From: Parietaria judaica
Lineage: Eukaryota > Streptophyta > Magnoliopsida > Rosales > Urticaceae
Direction of reading: 5' to 3'
Length of the DNA stretch: 64,000 nucleotides
NCBI GenBank assembly: GCA_954871525.1
Contig: OX940864.1
Location: 20,020,001-20,084,000 of the forward strand
Shown here: one piece after another, positions 23,801 through 35,834 of the stretch
Numbering within the stretch: the stretch's first letter is position 1
How the letters are laid out: every line of letters starts with the position of its first letter
Notes under the pieces: model-generated
Database searches by the model: none
Seen by the model: the letters and a program-made list of their open reading frames with translations, nothing else
What the model was told of the DNA's origin: nothing
Program-made: the position numbers and the translations under genes

Positions 23801-25190
23801 TCATCTGTCCTAGACTGATGATGTTGCTTTTCAACTTCGGGATGAAATACACCTGGGTCATAAGACGCTGGTCGCCATTCTTGCACTCGAACAGGATCGA
23901 CCCTCTGCCTCTGATCTCTACGACTGATCCGTCGCCGAATTTCACGCTACCCGTGATCTTCTCATCGAGCTCTTCAAACTTAGCTCGGTCCCCAGTCATG
24001 TGGTTGCTAGCTCCGTTGTCAAGGTACCATACGTCGGTACTGACTCTTTTCTCGTCATGTGTGAGGAGGTTTGCAAAAACCTTGTCCTCGATGAGGAAGA
24101 CCTGCTCGTTGGTCTCCTCCGGGTATCTCTGCTCGGCCTCTGGGCTGATCGGCACACTGATCAGTTTTGCCCGGGCCTTAGCTACGCCTTCGCCAATCTG
24201 CTCGTCCAGGTGCATTTCCTGCTCGGCAAACAACAATGCCGGCTGGTCGTCTGGGAATCTTGCTAGATTCGCCTCTTCGCCCTGGTTCCTGCTTCGGCAC
24301 TCAGATGCAAAGTGCCCAAGCTTCTGACAATTGTAGCACTTCACTGTGCTCTTGTCTCTCCTGGTCGTGCCTTCCTGACGGGTAGATCCACTGCCGCGAC
24401 CTCGCATGTCCCGACCTCGACCTCGTCCACGACCTTGTCCGCGTCCTCGGACTTCTCCACCAAAGCTGTTCCGACCTGAGGGTCTTGTAGAAAACTCGGC
24501 TCCCCCGGTTTTCCGCTGTCTGGCCGTCCACTCTTCATGCGTGAGCAGGAGGTTCTTCTCCTCGTCTTTGTCACCGTAACCCCGAAGTCTCTCTTCGTGG
24601 GCCTTGAGACGACCAACAACCTCCTCGACCGACATGGTCTTGAGATCGCCGAACTGCTCGATCGATGTCACGATCTGCATGTACCTGTGAGGCACTGCTC
24701 GGAGAAACTTCTTGACGACGGTGGTCTCCTCCACCTTGTCTCCCAGCGAGCGTATGCTGGTCACAATGGACGTGAGCCGCATAGCAAAGTCGTCGATCGA
24801 CTCGCTCTCTCTCATCCTCATGACCTCGAACTCACTCTTCAAGGTCTGGACCTTTGCCTCCTTGACGCGATCTGCGCCCATGTGCATGGTCTGAAGAGTT
24901 TTCCATGCTTCCTTCGCGGAATCCTTCTCGGCGAGCATGAGAAGAACATCTTCCGGAACTGCTTGGTAGATAGCGGCTAGAGCCATTCTTTCCTTGCGTC
25001 TTTCGACACCGCCGTTCTCTACGGCCTACCATACTCCCTGCGCCTGCAGATTCACCCTCATCTTCAACGCCCACACGGCGTAATTGCTCTTCGTGAGCAT
25101 GGGGTAATGGAGTGTAACTGTGCCTTCTCTGGAGTCTGATTTCTGCGCAACCAAAGCTCCGTCGATTGGTGACTCTGATGATGAAGACAT
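20589..25190 (-). CDS. Copia gag-pol polyprotein with one in-frame TAG
   Basis: ATG at 25,190 gives 1,533 codons before the stop at 20,589. The only interruption is a TAG at codon 55 (25,026-25,028), right after QGVW, where related gag proteins continue. Domains in order: UBN2-type gag; zinc knuckle CYNCQKLGHFASEC; protease with WYLDNGASNHM (DNGA replacing the usual D-S/T-G-A); GAG-pre-integrase LWHARLGHV; integrase with VDDYSRWMW, LRTDRGGEF and PQQNGVVERRNR (D-D-E); RT with YVDDLIVTG; RNase H with GFTDSDLAG, SSCEAEFMA and YVDNKSA. One conserved RT segment reads AKCYVQRKCIDF where AKGYxQxxGIDF is usual. About 100 C-terminal residues are encoded by the LTR itself. It is either read through, or newly dead. 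Confidence 0.9.
20895..20905 (-). promoter_or_regulatory. Copia polypurine tract
   Basis: The minus strand reads ACGGGGGAGAA immediately before the 3' LTR, the expected plus-strand priming site. It is still inside the polyprotein reading frame. Confidence 0.85.
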
Positions 25191-25204
25191 GTTCTTCGAT
25201 TGAA

Positions 25205-25216
25205 GCTCTGATACCA
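25205..25216 (-). promoter_or_regulatory. Copia primer-binding site (initiator tRNA-Met)
   Basis: The minus strand reads TGGTATCAGAGC two bases after the 5' LTR, the standard plant copia site complementary to the 3' end of initiator tRNA-Met. Confidence 0.92.
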
Positions 25217-25218
25217 CT

Positions 25219-25774
25219 TGTTGGATCCCAATTCACGGATCTGCAAAGAACACGAATAACACCAAAAGAAATCGAACCAAAAATAAAGGACACAAGCTTT
25301 TGGGAGAAGAAATTCTCTGATTAATAATCGAAGGCAATATACAAGGAGATAAACTCGAAATTCTAATGGACTCAACACACTATTACAAAGTGTACATGCT
25401 AGGTATATTTATAGCCTCACATAGGCGAAACCCTAGCTAACCAAATCGCACAAAATCAGGAAACTACCCTAAATAATCCTATCAAATCTTTGACTTGATT
25501 TTTGCTTGTTCCTCAAGCTACGCGCTTTCCTTGCTGGGTAGTTGCTGACTTTCCCTTTCCTGCCCGGACAGCTTCTCTGTCCCCGAGCTGGCCTGCTCGT
25601 CTGCCTCTGGCCGGGCTTGCCTTCTATCCGGACTTTTTGCTCGTGTTCACCCGAGCTGGGCTGAACAGCTGTCCGTCTTCTGTTCTGGTCGGTACCCGGG
25701 CTGACTCCTCGCAAGTGTTTCTGCCCGTCCTGGGTTCTGGTCGTCATCCGGACTAAGTCAAGCTTAAGCTCACA
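25219..25774 (-). repeat. 5' LTR of the young copia element
   Basis: It spans TGTGAGCTTAAGC...GGATCCAACA on the minus strand. Compared with the 3' LTR, the two differences I see are in TCTCTGATTAAT (A in the other copy) and CCGGACTTTTTG (G in the other copy). Confidence 0.93.
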
Positions 25775-25779
25775 CAAGA

Positions 25780-28312
25780 TAAGAAAGAAACCTCACAGAA
25801 CTTTCCTGTATATTGCTCTGATCGTGAAGGAGAGGAATATCGAATATGGCAAGATATGAGGAGTTGGAGTTACCTTGAATGTCGAAAGCTGAATCGAAAC
25901 CAAACTTAGAAATTCTCTCCTGTGACCTCGATCGATCGGAGACAATGAAGAAGACTCAGCCATTCTAAGGTCGAGAATGAAAAAGAAAAAGACCCACCGT
26001 CATAAACATATACCTCAAAGTTAACAAACATATACAATTTTTTTTTTCACCATTAAAAAAAAGATGAGCATAACTACTCACTCGGGTCAACGTAAATACC
26101 GGTCTTACGTTGACGCTGCAGCGCTGCGAGACGGTGTACTTGAGGGCGTTATTGCCGAGCATGACGACCAATTAACTTTCATGACCAATTGAGACAAAAC
26201 TTTGCAAACAGAAATTACTGTTACTTCCTAATCATAATCATAATTATATTTATGTTTGATTGTTTGATTTAGAGTGTTTTAAGGGAAAATATAACTAAGA
26301 CTACAGTAAACAACAACAATCTTTCTAATACTAAATGCAACTAAGTAGTAAAATAAATACACATATCATCAAATAAGTCGAAAATGAGAAAATGAGAAAT
26401 CAAACACACAACTGCTCTCAATACGATCACCACTCTCTCAACTTCGAACAACTCAGCAGAGAGAGGAAAGCAACAATCAAGAGAACGAAAAAGCCCACTC
26501 ACTCACGTTCACAATAAAGCAGAGAATTCACATAAAAAATCAACAACACGAACACACCCAATTGTCTTAGTGAACTGAGCCACAACAAACACTCTCTACT
26601 TTAGTGTTTATATATATATATGTTATTTTTTTTATTTTTCCTCTAATTAATGGATTAATTTGTATCCATGTGCTATATTTTTCTCAACTTAGGTGTAGGC
26701 CCATTTTTGCCTTTTATAATTGCGGCAAAGATAGCCTAATTTTGAAAAAATGTACTTAATACATGAACTCAATTTATAACAGTATAAATATGTTCCAGAA
26801 CATGGGAATGGCATCCAACTTTCGGTCTAATATTTTATTTATTATCTATATATGTCCAAGTCAAACAACATTACACAGAACAAAAGACAAAGCTCAAATA
26901 ATTCATATCTCTATAAAAAAAAATAAAAAAATTAAAGGCATAGTTAAGAAATACAGAACATGAATTAGTATGCAAACCCAACCACACACAATCATAAAGA
27001 AATACACACCATGAATTATAACCTAAAATTTTTACTGACTATTCAACATGAATAAGAGAAAGAAACATTTTCTATTGAATATTCACTGGTAGCTAAGAAA
27101 ACATATTTTATAAATTAACTCAAGACATCTATCAAACACTACGTGTGCAAGATTATAACCATAACCTTCAAGCAAAACATTTATCAAACAATTCTCATAC
27201 AATGAAAACTATAATTCCAGTCATTGATTGCTAATAAAATACCATAATAAGTGAAATAAAAGGAGAAGCCATCTAATTTATCCACGTAAATAATGGACAT
27301 ATCTGTTGTATATGACCCATGCAATTTCAGACGAACTCAGCTCTCATGATATATTACGTGTTGATGTAGAGAGTTAGAGTTAGGTTTTTACTCACCGAAT
27401 CGATTGATGTCACCGCTACTGCTCGGCGTCGACCACGGAGGAGTCACCGCTACTGCTCCACGTCGACGAAGTCCAGTTGCGTCGAGCATTGTCTCTGGAA
27501 CACGAAATCAGAAATTAGCGCCGATCATTGTCTCTGCATCGAACCTCTGCTAAAATCAGTGTGATATCTCTAGAGCTCGAAATTGTTAATCGGCAATGAC
27601 CAAGTCAATCATCACTTGTTTGAATCAAAGTGCATAAACAAATCAAGATTTCTATTTCGACAGAATCAAAGTGCATAAACAAATCAAGATTTCTATTTCG
27701 ACAGTGAAGAAATTGATAGAACAGAAAATTGAAACCAAAAAAAAAAAAGCAAACATCAAGCTTTGAATCTCACAAACGGAGCCCTAAACCCCAGAAATAT
27801 TGCTCATATGATCCCTTAAATCGCACAAAAATGAAACCCTAAATCGCAGTCAATCCAAAGAAATAGTAGACAATACTAAGGAAACTGTTTCACTTCTTTG
27901 GCTGAAGAATTTGGGCTTCAAATTCATCGAGAAAGATTGAGAGAGAGAGAGAGGGGGAGGGAGGGAGAGATGAGGAGTTACCTTGGAGGTCGAAGGCTGA
28001 CTCCAATGGCGTACGTCTGGGTTGCGAAGAGGTAGTGATAGAGAGAGAGATATTGATTTGCATGTTTGTAAACTCTGGAAGGTCGAAGGCCGAGTAACAA
28101 ATGTTACGTTCAGGAGCAAACACTCGTAAATTTTTAATTGGTCAAATAAGTACTGTAATTTCTACAATGTTTTTGGGCTCTCATTTAGTTATATAGTATA
28201 ATGAGTTTATCACTTAAACGACACTTTTTTTTTCTTCCTTTTTGAGAGGTAAGCAGCACTAATTTATTGCTATACCAAATCACTTACATTTAGAAATTAC
28301 ATTTATTTTTAT
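25780..28312. other. Intergenic DNA with leader-like fragments, no gene supported
   Basis: Two GC-richer islands (25,830-26,170 and 27,360-28,130) look like diverged gene leaders. They share GATGAGGAGTT...ACCTTG(G/A)A(G/T)GTCGAA(G/A)GCTGA text at about 25,853 and 27,969, and CCCTAAATCGCA at 27,837. No continuous ORF with a recognisable domain follows either. The rest is AT-rich. A 41-bp tandem duplication is listed separately. Confidence 0.45.
27623..27704. repeat. Perfect 41-bp tandem duplication
   Basis: The unit starting AATCAAAGTGCATAAACAAA and ending ATTTCGACAG occurs at 27,623-27,663 and immediately again at 27,664-27,704 with no difference, so the duplication is recent. Confidence 0.95.
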
Positions 28313-28629
28313 TAGGGTTGACAATTCATATTTTGTGTCGTGTTCGTGTCGGGTCTTAGACGCTTTTTTTTTATTAGTATTTTATGTACACTTAGACTTG
28401 TCCCATTTATTAATCATGTTAGAAGATGAGACCCCAAACCCGCCCCATTTATTAACTGTATTTATCATGTCTACTCGTTTAACTTATTTTAAAGAGAACT
28501 ATTTTAAATGATAAATTAATTCAATCATTACGTGGTCAACACGGTTGGACTCAAATCCGTTTATGGTAGATCCAAACGTATTTAAATCGTTTCGTAACCG
28601 TTTCGTTTCCGGCACCAAATTGCTACCCC
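28313..28629. repeat. Short TIR element of the 'GTCGTGTTCGTGTCG' family
   Basis: The left end reads TAGGGTTGACAATTC and the right end, in reverse complement, TGGGGTAGCAATTTGG. Inside are TTGTGTCGTGTTCGTGTCGG, CCCATTTATTAATCATG and AACACGGTTGGACTCAAATC. A diverged relative with the same inner phrases lies at 46,755-47,231. The layout is that of widespread plant non-autonomous elements with TAGGG-TGGCAATTT-like ends. Copia-2 inserted just to the right of it. Confidence 0.6.
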
Positions 28630-28646
28630 AAATTTTGGTGAATATA

Positions 28647-28911
28647 TGATAAAATGATAACTTTATTGATGAATAATTGATTGCGATTACAAATGTGGGA
28701 GCAGATATATATATACACAAGTTTGTTGCTATTATTGTGCAACTAATACTAAAAGAAATTAAATAATATATAAAAGATACAAACTAATCCCCTTGATATT
28801 TGGTGAGTGCGTGTGCTTGTTCAGCTCCAGAGTCAACGTCATCATCTTTTGGTCAAGGTGTTTCCTTGTAATTCGTCCATATGGTTGCTGATGGAGTATC
28901 GTAACTCAACA
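28647..28911 (-). repeat. 3' LTR of copia-2
   Basis: 265 bp, directly repeated with the 5' LTR and preceded on the minus strand by the G-run polypurine tract. Confidence 0.9.
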
Positions 28912-28922
28912 CCCCCCGTTAA

Positions 28923-31900
28923 GTTGGAGCCGGGAGAGAAATATCGATCACGCCCAACTTGCAAAGTAGGCGGTGAAAATTATTAGCACCGAGTGATTTT
29001 GTGAAGATATCCGCGAGTTGATCTCGGGAGCGAAGATAAGATGGTACAATAAGCCCAGAAAGAATCTTTTCTCGAATGAAATGACAATCTATTTCAATGT
29101 GTTTAGTTCATTCATGAAAGACAGGATTCACGACAATGTGAAGAGTAGCTTGACTATCGCAATGAACCGTTATTGGTGCAGATGGTGGAAAGCCAAGTTC
29201 AGATAAAATTAAATGAAGCCATTGTAATTCAGCAGTAAGCGCGGCAAGAGAACGATACTCGGCTTCAGCGGATGATCGAGAAACAGTAGGTTGTTTCTTG
29301 GATTTCCATGAGATGGGGCAAGAAGCGAGCATTGTAAAATAACCGGTAGCAGAACGGCGAGTGACAGGGCAACCAGCCCAATCAGAATCAGCATAACCAA
29401 CGAGAGATAAAGAACTAGATGCTGAAAGAAAAAGTCCATTGCCTATAGAACCCTTAAGATAGCGCAGGACGCGATGTGCAACATCTAGATGAGAAGAATG
29501 CGGATTTTGCATAAATTGACCAAGATTATTAACGGCATATTGAATATCCGGACGAGTGACATTGAGATGACTGATTAAGCGCCGATATATAGATGGATCA
29601 GGAAACGGATCGCCATCGTCCGGAAGAAGATGAAGGTTTTGTTCCATAGGAAATGGGGATAAACGAGATCCTAACATCCCAGAATCATTTAAAATGTCAA
29701 GTGTATATTTACGTTGACGTAAAAATAATCCAGTCTTGGAACGAGAAACTTCGATACCTAGAAAATTTCGTAAAGGTCCGAGATCTTTAATAGAGAAAGA
29801 TTGTGCGAGGAATTGTTTTGTTTTGAAAATAAAATTATCATTATTTCCTGTGATAATTATATCATCGACATAAACGAGAACGAATATAGAAATATCATCA
29901 AGAATATACATGAAAAGACTGTAATCAGAAACAGATTGACAAAAACCTTGTTTTAATAACGTAGAAGAAAATTTTGAGAACCACTGACGCGAGGCTTGCT
30001 TCGGTCCATAAAGAGATTTATGAAGTTTGCAAACACGATTATCAGCTAGATGAGAAAGACCAGGAGGAAGCTTCATAAAAACTTCATTCAGATCACCTTG
30101 CAAAAAAGCATTGTTGACATCTAATTGATGAAGAGACCAATTTTTAATGGTGGCAATAGAAAGAAGAAGACGAACAGTTACCAATTTGGCTACCGGTGCA
30201 AATGTATCATGATAATCAATGCCTTCTATTTGACTATATCCTTTCGCAACTAAACGTGTTTTATACCGTTCAATAGACCCATAAGAACGATATTTGATCT
30301 TATAGACCCATTTACAACCAACTGGCTTTTTGTCAGGTGGTAATGAGCAAACCGACCATGTTTTGTTAGATTCAAGAGCACGAAGATCGGAAGACATAGC
30401 GTCACGCCATACTGAGAATATGTTCGAGGCTCTTTATGATCAATGACATGAGACCAAAAAAAACGACGAGGAGCACTCAAAGTTTCGAAAGAGAAATACT
30501 TTGATAATGGAAAAGAAGTAGATGAGCGAGAAACCGCATAAACATAATCAGTAAGATAAGATGGTGGTCGTCGAATGCGTTTAGGATGCTCCGAAACGAC
30601 GGGTGTCGGAGAAATTGGACTAGAAGAATTATCTATAGGTAAACAAACATCATCGTTAAGGGAAAAGGGGATTGAGTATCCATTTCTACTGATGAACTAT
30701 TCTGCGATAATGTTTGAGTTGTCGATAAATCATCATTTAAGGGTGTGATGGAAATTTCACTAGTATGACGATGTGGAATATCTTTAAATGGGAAAACAAA
30801 TTCATGAAAGATCATATCACGTGAGACTATGATGCAATGAGTATAAGGATCATAAAGGCGATATCCCTTTTGACCGTAAGGATAACCGACAAAGATGTAT
30901 GGTATACCTCGTGCATCAAATTTATTTTTAATATGCATATTTTTGGCGAAACATAAACAACCAAATACATGTAAAGAAGAATAAGTAGGAGCTTTCACGA
31001 ACAATAATTCATGAGGGGATTTAAAATTAAGATTGCGTGCCAGTAATTTATTAATGAGAAACGTATCAGTGAGAATATATTATCCCCAAAATGAAAGAGG
31101 GAGATTAGCTTGAAAACGTAATGAACGAGCGACGTCAAGTAAGTGCCGATGTTTTCGTTCCACAATCCCGTTTTGTTGAGGAGGCGATGCAACTTCTTTG
31201 GTGAATTATCCCATGAGAATGTAACCAATTTTGAAAATCTGATGAAAGAAATTCAGTGCCGTTGTCAGATCTAAGTACTTGAAGTTGTGGAATAAAAACA
31301 CCACGTTTGCCAGAATGAATAACAGATATAGATTGTTTAAATTGGCGATTAACTTGATTACAAAAATGTGTCATCATATGAAAAGTTTGAGACTTGTTTT
31401 TCATTAAATATACCAAAGTGCATTTTGAATAATCATCAACAATAGTGAGAAAAGAAACGTGAACCGTTTTTAGAAGGAACACTGAATGGTCCCCAAATAT
31501 CAACGTGAAGTAATTCAAAACACATAGATGAACGACATATATTTTGCGGAAAAGAATCACGACATTGTTTAGCTTGTGGACAAACATCACAAATAAAATC
31601 TTTATTGGCGGATATTTTCTGAAATTTATTAACAAGAAACTTAAAACGAGAAGTACTAGGGTGACCGAAGCGTGAGTGCCAAAGATCAAATTTATTTGGA
31701 AGTTGAAAAGAAAAAGCAGAAAAAATAGAATTCAAAACAGGAGCATCATCCAAGTAGTAGAGACCGTGATGGAGATTACCCAGACCAATTATCTTCTTGC
31801 TCGAACGGTCCTGCTAAATTAGCCGAAGGTGCAGTGGGGTTGTCTTTAGCTAAGAGTGCAAGTAATTTGTTGTATTGATCGCATGTTAGTTGATTGGTTG

Positions 31901-32816
31901 TGGCAACAATTGGAGTCGGTCCATGCTCGATCTCTTTTCCTTGTTTGTTTGGGAAGCCATGTAACTGGAAATATTTTTCTCGGGTGTGGCCATGTCGGCT
32001 ACAATGATCGCAAAACGGACGTTGCCTTTTGAATGCTCCGTTATATGGTGCTCTGGGTACACCGTGATATGGTGCTTTTGATATTTTAAAGGCAGCAGAG
32101 TCGACAACGGGAGCTGATTGGACATTAAATTCTTGTTGTTTTTCTTCTTGGCGTACGAGATTATAAATACGTTGAATGGATGGAAAAGGTTCCATGAGAA
32201 GAATCTGACTTCGAATAGAAGAGAAACTATCATGAAGTCTTTGAAGAAACTCCATGGCGCAATCCTGATTTTGTTGTTCAATGACAGATTTTTCATTTCC
32301 GCAGGTACACGGGATAACCGAAACAATACTATTTATTTCATCCCAAAGAGATTTGAGTTGGGCAAAATATAATGAAACAGTCATACCCTCCTGTTTGAGA
32401 GCAGAGATGGAGTGCTTTAACTTATAAACTTTAGGCGCATTTGATTGAGAAAAACGCTCCTTGAGATCTTACCATATTTGAGCAGCAGTTGTAGAATAGA
32501 GGATGCTTGGCCTGATTTCTTGAGAGACAGAATTGAGTATCCAGCTACCAACAAGATCGTTGCAGCGCTGCCAGTTACCGATTTCAGTTGGCATCGGCAA
32601 GGAACCGTCAACGAAAATATATTTATTTTTGGCTAGTAGTGCCATTGTGACAGCACGATTCCAAGATCCGTAATTATCACCCGTTAAGAAAGGTGTAACA
32701 AAGACAATAGAAGGGCTGTCAGAGTAATGCATATCATAAGGGTTGAATTTGCCTGAAGCGGCCACCGAAGGATTAGATTTTTCTGAAACGTTCACCGACA
32801 TATCTTCGTAAGACAT
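28923..32816 (-). pseudogene. Copia-2 gag-pol, multiply broken
   Basis: Gag opens at ATG 32,816 (MSYEDMSVNVSEKSN), is stopped by TAA after AAQIW near 32,470, and resumes as DLKERFSQSNAPKVY to a zinc knuckle CDHCSRHGHTREKYFQLH in which the last Cys has become Tyr. The protease segment is deleted: text jumps from EDNW to GNLHHGLYYLDDAP. GAG-pre-integrase (LWHSRFGHPSTS) and integrase (LHVDIWGPF, LRSDNGTEF) follow with frameshifts. RT and RNase H survive as one 429-codon frame (30,397-29,108) with VLVYVDDIIITG and GYADSDWAG. This frame ends at TGA after NPVFHE, where Arg is expected (CGA to TGA). The last 60 residues to the polypurine tract lie beyond it. Confidence 0.9.
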
Positions 32817-32991
32817 GGCTAAGAGACAAGATCGTGAACTGGACCTGAGATGATTGACAAAAAGAAATCAGATCGGATAAAGACCTGAGAGAAATAGACC
32901 AAAAAAAAAAAATCACTGCTAATCGTGAGAAAGATTAACGAAGAAAATATGAATGAGAAATTAAATAGAGAAGCGACTGACTTTTATCACT

Positions 32992-33003
32992 GCTCTGATA
33001 CCA
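32992..33003 (-). promoter_or_regulatory. Copia-2 primer-binding site
   Basis: TGGTATCAGAGC on the minus strand directly follows the 5' LTR, complementary to initiator tRNA-Met. Confidence 0.9.
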
Positions 33004-33271
33004 TGATATAATGAGAACTTTATTGATGAATAATTGATTGCGATTACAAATGTGGGAGCAAATATATATACACAAGTTTGTTGCTATTATTGTGCAACTA
33101 ATACTAAAAGAAATTAAATAATATATAATAGATACAAACTAATTCCCTAAATATTTGGTGAGTGTGTGCTTGTTCATCTCCAGAGTCAACGTCATCATCT
33201 TTTGGTCAAGGTGTTTCCTTGTAATTCGTCCATATGGTTGCTGATGCCTGATGGAGTATCGTAGCTCAACA
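33004..33271 (-). repeat. 5' LTR of copia-2
   Basis: 268 bp, TGTTGAGCTACGATACTCC...TATATCA on the minus strand. It contains a TGATGCC duplication absent from the other LTR. Confidence 0.9.
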
Positions 33272-33276
33272 ATATA

Positions 33277-34905
33277 TTTTTTGGGATTCTAGGAAGACAT
33301 TCTCAAATTTCAGATATGTTTGAATCGAAAATCTGCAAGTGCACTTGACTTTTGTTCTGAACTCCCTAAACTATTACTCGTGCGGTGTTGAATGAGAATT
33401 ATGTTCTGAGGGCAATATCAACAAGAGTTACACGAGTCTCATATTCAGGAAACACAGTTGAGGGAGATATACACTAGAGGATTTTAATGATACAGCCAAC
33501 AATTGTTTATATATATATACATAAATAGTAAAAGTGTGCGTTGTTATTAACTAGTAATTATATAGACAAACGGTAGCTCCTTCCCGTTCTTCTGAGGGTG
33601 TATAATAGGGTTTTCGGTATCGGTTTTACTCTTGAAATGACTTAGACCTTATTATTTGATCAAGAACCGCTTGTACCAAAAACTCTATTTAAGACCTAAG
33701 TTCGATTTTAGACCTAGTTGGACTCTTTGTTTGTGGTATAAAAAAATCTTAAGAGATTAAATTTTCATCTATAATACTTTTATCGTTTTTATTTTATTTA
33801 AATAGCGCATAAAAAGATATTTTATTGCTAATTCCGACCAACGACAATTGACACCGCGATACTCCAGAGGATTTCGAGAGAGCAGAGCACTCGAGAGAAA
33901 GTCGAGAAAGCATAGCATCGTTTGTCAGTTTCACAGACAAGGCGAGTTCTTCATAACATTTCCTCCATTCCACGTTTGTGCTTACAAAGGCGCACATTAC
34001 GATATCTTGAGATACCAGATTCAAGCTAAGCGACATATAAAACTTTAGGAGACAACTCAAACTTCTATAAAAAAAAAAGTTACTCTTTAACTTTGAAGAC
34101 AAGGTTTAAGTTAACTTGCTATGATTTGCACCTAATTAATAATTATTTACACATCCTTGTGAAATTCGAGCAAACAAGGGAAGAAGAGACGTCATGAGAA
34201 GAGTAAAGCGGTACATGAAAATATGGTATCGCGCGATGAATAAAACGACATATCACATTTAGTACTACATGTATCGGGACAAGAAGCCAGGTTGGAAGCC
34301 ACTCCCGCATTAAACGCCCGAGGAGGATCATACGCCTTCTGATGCCCCACGCCATGAGCCGGCCGAGCAAGAGATACCCTTACAGAATTGGCAACTCATG
34401 GGAGTCATCTTTGCACATGAATGGAGTGTGTAAAAGTAAAACAATGTATTTTCAACTTACTTGGATGTGTATTTTCAGTTTTACAAATGACCGAATAAAA
34501 CCCAGAGTTCTCTGCGTTAAAAAGTAATTCAGTGCAACGTCTCAACGATTCTAAGCCATGTTATCAATCGAATAAAACCCTTCAGGGAATCTTAATTTTG
34601 GTCGAAAGCAAGTAATCAATTTTCATAAAAAAAAAAAACAAGAACAATCCTTTTGACAGTATTTACAACTTTAATGAGCACTAGTTGAAGATATTATACC
34701 TGTTATGCGATGAAATACAATAGAAAGACGAGACATATGAATATAATGACGTATAGTTATCAATAATAAAGTTCCAAAGTAAACACACATACAGAATATA
34801 AACAATCCAGATCCAGAAAGCAAGTAGGCAAAAAAAGCTTATTACGAGAGTGTTGAACAAAGCATAAGCACTCCTCGTTTATTGTTAGTCAAACTCCGTA
34901 GTCAA
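33277..34905. other. Intergenic DNA downstream of the GRPA3-like gene
   Basis: AT-rich with no supported gene. A GC-richer spot at 33,830-33,990 and another at 34,240-34,400 (plus frame with RDKKPGWKP, unrecognised) may be remnants of something coding. The part next to 34,906 should contain the 3' untranslated region of the glycine-rich protein gene. Confidence 0.45.
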
Positions 34906-35547
34906 TCACTTCCACTTCTTGAACATCCCGCCGCCACCGTGCTTCCCGAACTTGCCGTGCTTTCCGTGCTTCCCGTGCTTGAACTTCCCCCCGTGGTTCT
35001 TGAATTTCCCGCCGCCGTGGTGCTTGAACTTTCCCCCGCCGTGGTGAGGCATGTGGGACCCGAACGGAGCGGGCATACCGTAGCCTCCGTGACTGCCGTG
35101 GCTGGCGTGGCTGGCGTGGCTGCCGTGCATGAGATGGTTGGCCCCGTAGGCGGCGGCCGCAGCAGCACCTCCCGCTAGCATTGCTCCCATGCCTCCTCCA
35201 TGCCCTGCGAAAAAACCCGACACCCAACGCTCATCGATCTGGATAATGTCGTTAATTCAAGCTCCGGTGAGAGAACAAATTATACCGGAGTGATGAGAAG
35301 ACGAAGGCGGTGGTGCGCCGTAACCGGGAGGCGGGTATCCCGCGGGAGGGAATCCTTGGGGCGCGGCGTAACCGTGCGGCGCCGGGGGAGCGTAGCCGTG
35401 CGGCGCCGGGGGAGCGTAGCCGTGCGGAGGCGGGGGGTACGGTGCCGGAGCGTGGCCGTGTCCTTGTCCCTGAACAAATCCTTGTGCGAGGTTCCCGAGA
35501 AGCCCTCTCTCGCGCTCCTCATCGTGATGGTCCTTTCCACCTCCCAT
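34906..35547 (-). CDS. GRPA3: Glycine-rich protein A3-like (XYPPX-repeat protein)
   Basis: Two coding exons: 35,547-35,286 and 35,204-34,906 (GT-AG intron of 81 bp), 186 residues. The N-terminus MGGGKDHHDEERERGLLGNL is followed by Pro/Gly/Tyr repeats (PPPPHGYAPPAPHGYAPPAP, then GYPPPGYGAPPP). Then come a short Ala-rich hydrophobic core (GGAAAAAAYGANHLMHG, about 103-119), HAS/HGS repeats, and a His/Lys/Gly-rich tail (GGGKFKHHGG..., GKHGKHGKFGKHGG). This order matches plant glycine-rich protein A3-like proteins, small proteins with unclear function often linked to stress and membranes. An acceptor-like TTTGCAG sits 9 bases before the ATG and a donor (CTAAAG|GTATCG) near 35,782, so a 5'-UTR intron is likely. 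The function is family inference. Confidence 0.88.
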
Positions 35548-35834
35548 TTTCTTATACTGCAAACTGGAGAATCACTCGGATCAGCGAATTCTCTAATTCG
35601 ATTTTCAAATACTTTTGATCAAATCGTTCGCAGTAGAGTTGTTGGGTAATCAGTTAGGAAGCAAAGAGAAAATACAAACGCAGAAATCGCAAGATCCAGA
35701 TGAATTTGCAGAAACAAACAAATCGAAGGAAACCTGGAATGGAATGAGAGAGACGAAGATCCAGAAGAAGAAAGCGATACCTTTAGATAGCCAAGTCGGT
35801 CGTCGAGAAAGAAAGAGAAGAGAAGCGAGTATTT

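Larger units (their letters stand above)
20339..25774 (-). mobile_element. Nearly intact, young Ty1/copia LTR retrotransposon (5.4 kb)
   Basis: It reads on the minus strand. Both LTRs are 556 bp (20,339-20,894 and 25,219-25,774) and differ at only two positions that I can find, so insertion is recent. The 5-bp duplication CAAGA flanks it (20,334-20,338 and 25,775-25,779). The tRNA-Met primer site lies at 25,205-25,216 and the polypurine tract at 20,895-20,905. One polyprotein in the copia order gag, protease, integrase, RT, RNase H fills the inside, interrupted only by one TAG codon. Confidence 0.95.
28647..33271 (-). mobile_element. Decayed Ty1/copia retrotransposon (4.6 kb)
   Basis: It reads on the minus strand. 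LTRs are short (28,647-28,911, 265 bp; 33,004-33,271, 268 bp), starting TGTTGAG and ending TATCA. The duplication ATATA flanks it (28,642-28,646 and 33,272-33,276). The primer site TGGTATCAGAGC lies at 32,992-33,003 and a purine tract (TTAACGGGGGG on minus) at 28,912-28,922. The LTRs differ at many more positions than those of copia-1 and by small indels, so it is older. The coding region is broken in several places and lacks protease. Confidence 0.93.

Noticed and set aside
23785..24327. Long plus-strand frames opposite the copia gag region (up to 180 residues)
   Set aside because: Shadows of the minus-strand polyprotein; no domain and no start context.
34240..34400. GC-richer stretch with RDKKPGWKP on the plus strand
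   Set aside because: No recognisable family, no splice context, short.
34882..35649. Several frames over the glycine-rich protein gene on both strands
   Set aside because: Alternative frames of the repetitive GRPA3 exons; only the joined minus-strand frame gives the family pattern.
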